From contig CACZOH010000276.1 in assembly GCA_902782785.1 (NCBI GenBank), positions 1-13,673 of the forward strand: 13,673 bases of DNA, read 5' to 3'. Below, in pieces: positions 7,599 to 13,673 of this stretch. The position numbers and the translations under genes were made by a program. How positions within the stretch are numbered: position 1 is the stretch's first letter; each line of letters starts with the position of its first letter. This DNA comes from an uncultured Ruminococcus sp. Lineage in GTDB: Bacteria > Bacillota > Clostridia > Oscillospirales > CAG-272. Under the pieces are notes generated by a model that worked only from the letters and a program-made list of their open reading frames with translations, ran no database searches and was not told the origin of the DNA.

Positions 7599-10003
7599 TT
7601 CTTTTTTCTCCGTTTAATTATAGTAACGACGATCACGGCTGTGACGGCTGTGACGAATATGACGGCGGCTTCGACGATAAGCGGCAGGAAGCGCAAAAAC
7701 GTTTCGTTTTTTTCCGGTTCCTCCGTTTCTTTTGCATCACGGTCCCGGTCGGACGCCTCCGTATCGTCAGACGGCGAAAGAGGTATATCGACGTCCGTAT
7801 ATCTGCCGCTTATATAACACGGCTTTGTGTCGATAAACAGCGCCCCTCCGCTCTTCTCCGCTTCTCCCCTGAGCACGTCGAGCGCGCCCTCGTTGTCGGT
7901 CGTGTGCGTGCTTATGAGCCTGTCGGTATCGAGCCATTTGCAGAACGGATTCGACATACCGTCGGACACTCTGTCGGAGGTTGCGATAAATTCACTGACG
8001 GCGACCTTGATCTTCTTGTTTTCCGCTCCGTTTTTCCACTTTCCGTCAACGAAAAGCGGTACGCCGTCTTTGATTATCGCGTTTACGGTCAGATTCGTAA
8101 AATAACACTCAACGCCCGTCATATACGATAAAAGCGTAGAACCGGACCTTGTAAGCGAATATTGAAGCACCGTCAGAAACTCCGGCATCGGCAGCTCAAA
8201 GCAGTATATTTTATTCTCGAACGGAAGCATCGTATATACGTCCGCGACCGTTATCGCACGCCTGTCCTCTCCCTCGGGTATCGTGAAATCCGCGCGTATG
8301 CCGCCCGCGTTTATAAACCCGACGTCCGCGTCGACGGCTCTTTTCGTGATCGACGAAAGCCAGTTGCCCGACGTGACGGCGCGCTGTCCGCTGCCGTCAA
8401 TATAAACGCTTTTATGTGACGGAACGGTTATATAACCTATCTCCGCGTCAAGAAGCGGTTTTATATCGTCAAGATACGCGTCGGTCATCTTCAGAACAGC
8501 TGCGTCAAGACCGCTTTCGTACCCGCCGTCCTTATACAGCATGGCGGTTTCCGGCGCGGAGAGCGTCTGCGTCGCCGAAACTCCGGAAAGCGCCGGTTTT
8601 CCGTCGCCGTCCGTTTCAAACAAAAGCTCCGCGTACGTGTACGACGTACAGTTTCCGCCGGGCTGCATATACCTTATACCGCCCGCAGTCACGCCCGTTA
8701 CGTCCTGATGCGTGTGACCGCCGAGCACGAGATCGACCGCGGAGCCTCCGCCCAGACCGTTTGCGGTCTCAGACGCTTCTGCGTGGCACAAAAGCACCGT
8801 CGCGTCGCACAGTCCTTCCTCCTCAAGACGCTTCGCAAGCGCGTTCACCTCGCCGTAATCGACCTTTACCGTATATCCCGCGCCCGTGAATCTGGAGTTC
8901 ATGATGCTTGACGAGTAATCCATTGCAAAGCCTATCACGGCTATTTTTACCGAAACGCTTTCGCCCTTCGGATTTACCGCCGTTTTTTCAAATATCAGAT
9001 AATCCTTTGCAAAGCCGACCTTTTCCCCGTTTTTGTAAAGATTTGATACGATAACGGGGATCTCATTTTTATACCGTTTGCCGAGATACGTATAATCCGG
9101 CATCGTCGCGTCAGCGTCGACCGTTTTTTCTATCGACCTGTCAAACTCGTGGTTGCCTACCGTTACCGCGTCGTATTTCATCAGATCGAACGCCGCGGAG
9201 ACGGACTGTCCCTCAAGCAGATTCGATACCGGGCTGCCCTGGTATATGTCGCCGCCGTCAAGCAGAAGCGTCCTTTTCACGTCGTATTCACGCCCGTCGA
9301 ACCGCCTGGCGTTCACTCTGCCCGCCGTATACGCAAGACGGTATTCGCAGCTCTTACCGGACGTAGACGCGATATAGCCGTGTATATCCGACGTTTCAAA
9401 CACGGGCAGCGCGTAGCCGCCGTCCTCCGTCTGCGCCGCGTCATCCGTGAGCTTGTAAAAGCTCATTTTGAACAAGGACGTGTCGCCGCTTTTGCCGTAC
9501 GTGCTGTAAAAATCGGATTTGGGATAATACTCAAGATAGTTGTTGCGGTTTTCCTTTCCGTCCGATATATAAGCGGAATTGACGTTATAAACGTAACATC
9601 CGTCAACAAAGCGCCAAACGCTGTATTTCGTCGGCGTATCCGTATAGAACAGACCGTTTCCCGTCCCGGACGAGGTGAGATAACCGCGGTCGCACAAAAG
9701 CAGTATATCGCCGTCGCCGTTATATTCATACGTGAATACCGCGGCGTCCTCCGATATGCCGGAAAGCCCGTTTCCGTTGAAGCTGACCGTCGCCTTTGCA
9801 AGCCGTTTGCCCGCGCTTGATTTAGATACGGTGTTTCTGCCTGCGTCGTTTACGATCAGGAACCTTTCGCCCGCGGCGATGTTTTCGATCTGCGTTTTGT
9901 ATGCGACCGTACGGAGAGGCAGAGCCGACGCGGGAACGCATAAAGCCGCAGTCAGTATGACGGCGATCAATATGGACGCGGCTTTGTATAACGGCTTTTT
10001 CAT
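7595..10003 (-). CDS. Membrane-anchored 5'-nucleotidase / cyclic-nucleotide phosphodiesterase family protein
   Basis: This 802-residue surface enzyme has a signal peptide (1-28, VPASA cleavage site), an N-terminal beta-rich region (about 35-185) that I cannot name, a calcineurin-like phosphoesterase domain (about 198-480) and a 5'-nucleotidase C-terminal domain (about 520-700). Metal ligands are visible: Asp206 and His208 (SDIHGY), Asp252 (DGGDIYQG), Asn284-His285 (GNHEFD), His407, and His430/His432 (GGHTHQD). NAGGIRADF near 565-573 is the C-domain signature. The tail has an acidic stalk (745-767), one membrane helix (772-795) and RRKKK; there is no LPXTG sorting motif. The family releases phosphate or nucleosides from nucleotides outside the cell. 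No Shine-Dalgarno is visible before the ATG, which lies six bases after the upstream TAA, suggesting reinitiation. Exact substrate unknown. Confidence 0.93.
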   Translation of the reverse strand: MKKPLYKAASILIAVILTAALCVPASALPLRTVAYKTQIENIAAGERFLIVNDAGRNTVSKSSAGKRLAKATVSFNGNGLSGISEDAAVFTYEYNGDGDILLLCDRGYLTSSGTGNGLFYTDTPTKYSVWRFVDGCYVYNVNSAYISDGKENRNNYLEYYPKSDFYSTYGKSGDTSLFKMSFYKLTDDAAQTEDGGYALPVFETSDIHGYIASTSGKSCEYRLAYTAGRVNARRFDGREYDVKRTLLLDGGDIYQGSPVSNLLEGQSVSAAFDLMKYDAVTVGNHEFDRSIEKTVDADATMPDYTYLGKRYKNEIPVIVSNLYKNGEKVGFAKDYLIFEKTAVNPKGESVSVKIAVIGFAMDYSSSIMNSRFTGAGYTVKVDYGEVNALAKRLEEEGLCDATVLLCHAEASETANGLGGGSAVDLVLGGHTHQDVTGVTAGGIRYMQPGGNCTSYTYAELLFETDGDGKPALSGVSATQTLSAPETAMLYKDGGYESGLDAAVLKMTDAYLDDIKPLLDAEIGYITVPSHKSVYIDGSGQRAVTSGNWLSSITKRAVDADVGFINAGGIRADFTIPEGEDRRAITVADVYTMLPFENKIYCFELPMPEFLTVLQYSLTRSGSTLLSYMTGVECYFTNLTVNAIIKDGVPLFVDGKWKNGAENKKIKVAVSEFIATSDRVSDGMSNPFCKWLDTDRLISTHTTDNEGALDVLRGEAEKSGGALFIDTKPCYISGRYTDVDIPLSPSDDTEASDRDRDAKETEEPEKNETFLRFLPLIVEAAVIFVTAVTAVIVVTIIKRRKKK
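7601..7607 (-). promoter_or_regulatory. Candidate -1 frameshift slippery heptamer
   Basis: A AAA AAG is in the correct phase (AGA AAA AAG) two codons before the nucleotidase stop. A -1 slip would continue in the frame of the PHP gene through its own ATG, giving an in-frame fusion. GGAG lies directly upstream at 7611-7608 and also serves the PHP start. I saw no clear downstream stem-loop, and a Lys-rich tail can create the heptamer by chance. Confidence 0.3.
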
Positions 10004-10009
10004 ATATTT

Positions 10010-10969
10010 TTATGCGAATATGTCGCTATATTCGGAATAAGATACGTGCTTATATTCCGTCTCGTGACCTTTCATAACCTCGTCGATCTTCGCTTTCACG
10101 TCGGAAGGGCTGACCTTGCCCGTCTCGTAGCCGGTGACCTCAACGACGCTTGAAAGCTCGCTTCTGTATTCGTAATACGACTCTCCCGCCGCCTCGTCAA
10201 GCTTTACCTTCGGATCGTCTTCCATATAGAATTCGGCGTAAAGTCCTATTTCCGTATCGGTATCGTAGAAAAACTTTGTGGAGGTGAATTCCGAGGTATG
10301 ATCTGATTTGCCGTGATATATCATTTTCTTGCTTAACTCATAACCCTTTGCGCTGCCGCACAAGGTCGTCGTCGGCTGAAATTCCGTTCTTTCGCAGACA
10401 ATATCGGTATTTCCCTGCTTTTTGCTGCCCGACTCAAAGTCCTTTGTGGCGTTGTAGATGCCAAACGTCGCGGAGCCGAGGTTTTCGGGCAAAAACGTCT
10501 TGTCCTCATATACCTCAAGGAACGGGAAATCGTCAACTATCAGCTTTCTGTAAAAGTCGTAATAAACGCATTTTCCGTTTTCAAACACTATGCCTATATG
10601 GTCGTCCGCCTCGGTCAGGGTGCCGTTATACGCCTCGTCATAGCCGACGAGCGTGTATCTTTTGTGATAATGGCAGTTTTCGCAGTTCAAAAATTCAAAC
10701 TGATACGACACAACGCCGCGCCCGTCGTTTCTGTCCTCGCCGTAGTTGTAGGTGAGGTGAGCGTTTTGCAGCGCCGCCGCCCATTTGTATCCGTCTTTGC
10801 CGTCGTAATAAGTGACGCGCGGATACGAGCCGCTTTGCGTATTCTGGTCGTTCTGGTTGTTCTGCTGCGTGCCGTTCTGATCTGTAACTGTGCCGCCGCC
10901 GACCGTCCCGCAGGATACTGATATAACAAGAAGAAGGATGAAAATGACGATAGTAAGAGCTTTTTTCAT
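10010..10969 (-). CDS. Orphan secreted lipoprotein
   Basis: I do not recognise a family for this 319-residue protein. It begins with a short signal (MKKALTIV..., hydrophobic core 5-19) ending in SVSC, so Cys20 is a plausible lipid anchor, though the residue at -3 is Ser rather than the usual Leu or Val. A Gly/Thr then Gln/Asn-rich linker spans about 21-48. The rest is soluble and aromatic-rich with many Tyr. It has five further Cys (96, 99, 134, 192, 204), including a CENCHYH cluster at 96-102 that could bind metal or form a disulfide. The start has AAAGGAGG six bases upstream, the best ribosome site in this operon. It lies 16 bases after the preceding lipoprotein gene and six before the nucleotidase gene, so it may act with that ectoenzyme, but nothing shows how. 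Confidence 0.85.
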   Translation of the reverse strand: MKKALTIVIFILLLVISVSCGTVGGGTVTDQNGTQQNNQNDQNTQSGSYPRVTYYDGKDGYKWAAALQNAHLTYNYGEDRNDGRGVVSYQFEFLNCENCHYHKRYTLVGYDEAYNGTLTEADDHIGIVFENGKCVYYDFYRKLIVDDFPFLEVYEDKTFLPENLGSATFGIYNATKDFESGSKKQGNTDIVCERTEFQPTTTLCGSAKGYELSKKMIYHGKSDHTSEFTSTKFFYDTDTEIGLYAEFYMEDDPKVKLDEAAGESYYEYRSELSSVVEVTGYETGKVSPSDVKAKIDEVMKGHETEYKHVSYSEYSDIFA

Positions 10970-10985
10970 ATTTAACCTCCTTTAT

Positions 10986-12950
10986 TTAAGACAGCTTGAA
11001 CGAGCGGAGATACATGACGTCTCCGTTGCCGCAGTTGTCAAAATAGTCAAATCTGATAAGATTTATTTTGCCGGACCAGTATTTCAAGTTAGCGAAGCTG
11101 ACAGTTAAGGTATGGAATTCTCCGTCTGCCGTCAGGTCTTTTCTGACTCTTTTATTGCCGTCCGGCGCGAACGTGGAGCCCGCGCACAAAAACAGGTCCG
11201 TGCAATAGTTCTTTTGTGAATTGTCCTTCGGTATCATATACTCTATCGTGAGAGTTTTTTTCTCGTCCGCGGAATATGTGCCGCCGGTATAGTCTATCTC
11301 AACGTGCGGGTCCGCGCCGACGGACGTCAGCTTTGCCGCCTTGTATTCAGCGGAATATGAGACCTGCGTACTGTTCGGAAGCGAGAGCAGAAGCACACTG
11401 TCCTCCGTCACAAACTCAGCGTTCACGGGGTCCGTTTCGCCGCCGTAGATCCTCGACGAGATATAGTCGTTGTGAAGCGAGGCGTTGTCCGTAAAGTCCC
11501 TGTTTTTCTTGAACGTCGCTCTGATCTGTTCTATCGAGCCCGTAGACATAAGATAGCTGTACTCTATCGGTTTGTACGATATCATTTTCATCGTATTGTA
11601 CGGTGCGACGTAGTTGGTCGAGTCGTCGGAGGCTTTTTTGGAGTTGTCGAACTTATATCTGCCCGCCTTGAACAGATCAACGTTCGGGACGTAGATACCG
11701 AGACCGAAATCGTCGCCCGGGTTCGTCCACGCGCACCACGTCTCGCTGTTGCTCGTCTTAAGCTTCTTCGTGCATTCCGCAACGTACTGCGCGTCGCCCC
11801 AGAAATTGAGGCTGTCGCTGTATGAAAGTCCGCCGTCAGTCCACGGCTCGGTCCCGTCGTACCACGTAAATCTCGAAAGATAGCTGATCGTATAGAGCGC
11901 CGGAAGCTCCTGACCCGCGTACGGATGCTCCCAGCCGGAGAAATCAACGAAGCGGTTGTCTACCTTTATGTATCCGTCGGTTACTGTATACGTGTTTTCC
12001 ATATAGCTCGGCGTCAGGTAGTTGTCGTGTGACCAGTCCTGCGGCTGCGATTTGATATAAACCGACGTATCCGTTACGGACAGGTCTATGAGACGGCTCG
12101 CGTTGCCGTGCTGGTCTCCGCCCTGCACGGGATTATACACCCATCTGACCCCCATAGACATCTCCGGCTGATATTCGCCGTTGCCCGACGTGCCGTAATA
12201 CGACTGCTGAATAAGCCGTCCCGTGTCGTGACTGTTTACGAGATTTGTCACGCCCTTTACCTTTTTCGTCTTGTCTTCAATGTAGTTGATGCCGCCTCCC
12301 CACGAGAGGTGTACGCCGACCTTGAAACGCGAGTTTTCAAGGTAATACGTGTCCTTGTTTATGAGCTGTATCTCTTCCGCGGAAACGCCGTATATGACGA
12401 AATCCGCGTCGTTTTTCTTACACGTCTCGACCTTTACGGATTTCAGCTTTTCTCCGTATCCCGCGTTCAGATACGAGCTGATAAGACAGCTGAACGTGCC
12501 GTTCTCCGCCGCTTCGACGTAATACATATCCGTTTTGTCCGAAGATGCGGTCGAATACGTGAAATAAAGCTTTAACGGCTCGGTCGACGAATATTCCGTT
12601 ATTATGCGGTTGAATCTGCCGGGATCACCGTCGAATTCCGCGGTGAATCCCTCTTTTTTGATGACGAACCTGCCGTTCGATATATGATCGTAGCCCGAGG
12701 CGGTATAACTCATTCCCTTTGCGCTTACAACTGCTGACGAGCCGTTTTCGGTTATGGAAAACGGCGTCTCCGCCTCCGTCTCCTCAGCGGCGGTGCTTTC
12801 GTCAGCCGCAGTGCTTCCGGCGGACGTGCTTTCCGCGGCAGTACTCTGCTCCGCTGTCGTCGCCGCCGGCTCGCCCGGCGTACACGCGGCGAGCGGCATT
12901 ACCGCCGCCGCGGCGATGATGAGTGAAACGATCATAAAAAATGTTTTCAT
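10986..12950 (-). CDS. Carbohydrate-active-type lipoprotein with mutarotase-like beta-sandwich
   Basis: This 654-residue lipoprotein has a clear signal and lipobox (PLAAC, Cys23) and a Ser/Thr/Ala/Glu-rich linker at about 27-62. Residues 65-195 form a beta-rich module ('YFTYS...YYVEA...' to 'SVKVETC'), resembling carbohydrate-binding modules. A similar module seems to recur at 560-654, ending in 'LIRFDYFDNCGNGDVMYLRSF', which recalls CBM-type folds with Trp625 (YWSGKI). The core (about 200-485) contains 'LSWGGGINYIEDK', 'HDTGRLIQQSYYG' and 'VYNPVQGGDQHG'; the style is that of galactose-mutarotase-like sugar-binding beta-sandwiches. No catalytic pair is certain. The start has GGAG six bases upstream. 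It is the first gene of the four-gene operon and is divergent from a heparinase II/III gene, which supports a role in polysaccharide handling. Function is inferred. Confidence 0.8.
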   Translation of the reverse strand: MKTFFMIVSLIIAAAAVMPLAACTPGEPAATTAEQSTAAESTSAGSTAADESTAAEETEAETPFSITENGSSAVVSAKGMSYTASGYDHISNGRFVIKKEGFTAEFDGDPGRFNRIITEYSSTEPLKLYFTYSTASSDKTDMYYVEAAENGTFSCLISSYLNAGYGEKLKSVKVETCKKNDADFVIYGVSAEEIQLINKDTYYLENSRFKVGVHLSWGGGINYIEDKTKKVKGVTNLVNSHDTGRLIQQSYYGTSGNGEYQPEMSMGVRWVYNPVQGGDQHGNASRLIDLSVTDTSVYIKSQPQDWSHDNYLTPSYMENTYTVTDGYIKVDNRFVDFSGWEHPYAGQELPALYTISYLSRFTWYDGTEPWTDGGLSYSDSLNFWGDAQYVAECTKKLKTSNSETWCAWTNPGDDFGLGIYVPNVDLFKAGRYKFDNSKKASDDSTNYVAPYNTMKMISYKPIEYSYLMSTGSIEQIRATFKKNRDFTDNASLHNDYISSRIYGGETDPVNAEFVTEDSVLLLSLPNSTQVSYSAEYKAAKLTSVGADPHVEIDYTGGTYSADEKKTLTIEYMIPKDNSQKNYCTDLFLCAGSTFAPDGNKRVRKDLTADGEFHTLTVSFANLKYWSGKINLIRFDYFDNCGNGDVMYLRSFKLS

Positions 12951-13065
12951 ATTTTGCTCCGTTTATCGTTGTTTTTTTGTATTCCTTATGTTCGTCAAGC
13001 GTTTTTGGTCACTCCGTCCCGATCCGGTCAGGCGTACGCGGCTCATAACGGTTTATTTCGTGGAT

Positions 13066-13080
13066 ATTATATCATATAAT
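13066..13080. repeat. Fifteen-base perfect palindrome on the -10 box
   Basis: ATTATAT-C-ATATAAT has seven-base arms around one base. It places a TATAAT on both strands, so it could be an operator or a face-to-face pair of -10 boxes. The rightward copy lacks a good -35 (TTTATT at 13052-13057). A/T-rich promoters make such symmetry fairly easy by chance. Confidence 0.45.
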
Positions 13081-13094
13081 CTTTACAATGTCAA
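13066..13094 (-). promoter_or_regulatory. Consensus sigma-A promoter with extended -10 for the four-gene operon
   Basis: TTGACA (13094-13089) and TATAAT (13071-13066) are 17 bases apart, with TGA directly before the -10, an extended -10 (TGn). The first bases, CTTGACATTG, are identical to the promoter at 5887. Transcription would start near 13058, leaving a leader of about 108 bases with no strong structure that I can see. Confidence 0.92.
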
Positions 13095-13118
13095 GAGAAC
13101 GGTAAAAATACGGACTGC

Positions 13119-13130
13119 CGTCCGCGGACG
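13119..13130. repeat. Twelve-base palindrome upstream of the divergent promoter
   Basis: CGTCCGCGGACG is a perfect palindrome about 25 bases upstream of the leftward -35. With the preceding CGGAC at 13111-13115 it forms a CGGAC, GTCCG, CGGAC series with two alternative pairings. It is a candidate regulator-binding site between the two divergent genes. Confidence 0.35.
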
Positions 13131-13270
13131 TGTTCTGCGACATTCAAAAGTTCCCCCGCGGCAACACTTTCGACATATTTTTAATGTACAATGTAGACGA
13201 AAAAACGAAACCGGTTTTAAGCCGCCGCGCGGCGTGAAAGAAAACGACGCTGCCGTGAAAGGAGACCGTC

Positions 13271-13673
13271 ATGAGCGAACTGCTGCATATATCATCCGAA
13301 GAATTCCTGCGTGAAAAACTCGATACCTCGCTTCCGGGGCTCGAACGCATACCGCGTCTGCTTGAGGAAGGAAAGCTTGATAAAGCGGAACACGAATACG
13401 CCGTATTCGTGCGCCGGAGTTTAAAGCCCGACAAGTATTTCCGCGTAAAATACCGTCCTTATGACAACGCATGGGCGCTCCCCGGCGAGACGGACCGGCA
13501 TATCTTCGAGCGCCTCAGCCGCGGCGAGATAATGTCGTGCGGCTATATGCACAGCTTCGGTCCGGACGGCATACGCTGGGAGGAAAACCCGACGCCCAAC
13601 AAATACGCCGAATGGACCTGGCAGCTCAACCGCCATTTTGAATTCCGTGCGCTCGGACGCCTGTACCGGGAGA
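13271..13673 (+). CDS. Heparinase II/III family protein, N-terminal part (runs off the window)
   Basis: Only the first 134 codons are present, open to the window end. The ATG has AAAGGAG six bases upstream, which fixes the start. The reading is M-S-E-L-L-H-I-S-S-E-E-F..., with LPGLERIPRLLEEGKLDKAE at 21-40, a Trp103 followed by ENP, and EWTWQLNRH at 114-122 followed by a helix (FEFRALGRLYR). This order (short helical start, W..NP, then EW..QLNRH) is the N-terminal (alpha,alpha)-barrel entry of heparinase II/III-type polysaccharide lyases. No signal peptide is visible, so the product may be cytoplasmic, or the enzyme may act on imported oligosaccharides. The catalytic and C-terminal domains lie outside the window. 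It is divergent from the carbohydrate-active lipoprotein operon, so both may share regulation. Confidence 0.85.
   Translation, partial: MSELLHISSEEFLREKLDTSLPGLERIPRLLEEGKLDKAEHEYAVFVRRSLKPDKYFRVKYRPYDNAWALPGETDRHIFERLSRGEIMSCGYMHSFGPDGIRWEENPTPNKYAEWTWQLNRHFEFRALGRLYRE

Larger units (their letters stand above)
12951..13270. other. 320-base divergent regulatory region
   Basis: No gene is visible. It holds the leftward promoter at 13094-13066, a leader of about 108 bases for the operon, and several palindromes: ATTATATCATATAAT (13066-13080), CGTCCGCGGACG (13119-13130), AAACCGGTTT (13208-13217) and CGCCGCGCGGCG (13223-13234). For the rightward heparinase gene I see only a poor promoter candidate (TACAAT at 13187-13192 with ACACTT 17 bases upstream). 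Confidence 0.7.

Noticed and set aside
13164..13192. Possible rightward promoter (ACACTT, 17 bases, TACAAT) for the heparinase gene
   Set aside because: The -35 is poor compared with the perfect promoters elsewhere in the window, so it is not annotated as a feature.
12754..13314. 186-codon plus-strand frame crossing the divergent intergenic region
   Set aside because: It overlaps the signal and linker of the lipoprotein gene on the other strand, passes through the promoter and covers the heparinase start in another frame. No ribosome site.

Overview
The window looks like chromosomal DNA of an uncultured anaerobic Bacillota (Clostridia) from a gut-like, glycan-rich habitat. The grounds are Gram-positive-type lipoproteins with Thr/Glu/Ala-rich linkers, GGAGG ribosome-binding sites, a copper-amine-oxidase-like 'stalk' domain, GC-rich genes with frequent ATA isoleucine codons, and AT-rich promoters matching TTGACA-N17-TATAAT exactly. 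The genus is not readable from the sequence. I saw no tRNA, rRNA, CRISPR array, insertion sequence or phage gene.

Layout. (1) Positions 12-5749, minus strand, is a three-gene operon read from a consensus promoter at 5833-5805: an SGNH/GDSL hydrolase, a PepT-type tripeptide aminopeptidase (stop and start overlap), and a 1149-residue lipoprotein with a GH42-like glycosidase core. (2) Positions 5887-6831, plus strand, is a single gene with its own consensus promoter, encoding a four-helix membrane protein with a C-terminal Cys/His metal-site-like motif, closed by a strong hairpin terminator. (3) Positions 6843-12950, minus strand, is a four-gene operon from a third consensus promoter at 13094-13066: a carbohydrate-active-looking lipoprotein, an orphan lipoprotein, a membrane-anchored 5'-nucleotidase-type ectophosphoesterase and a PHP-domain phosphoesterase. 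It runs into the same hairpin, which therefore acts in both directions. (4) From 13271, plus strand, is the start of a heparinase II/III family gene that runs off the window and is divergent from operon 3.

How the genes may work together (inference). The outer-surface proteins (two large glycan-related lipoproteins, an SGNH hydrolase that could deacylate sugars, the start of a heparinase-type lyase) suggest breakdown of an acidic or decorated polysaccharide. The ectonucleotidase and PHP enzyme suggest phosphate or nucleoside salvage. PepT handles imported tripeptides. The most unusual signals are a correctly phased A AAA AAG heptamer exactly at the nucleotidase/PHP junction, which would allow a -1 frameshift fusion; palindromes lying on two of the three promoters; and the unclassified catalytic cores of the two large lipoproteins.
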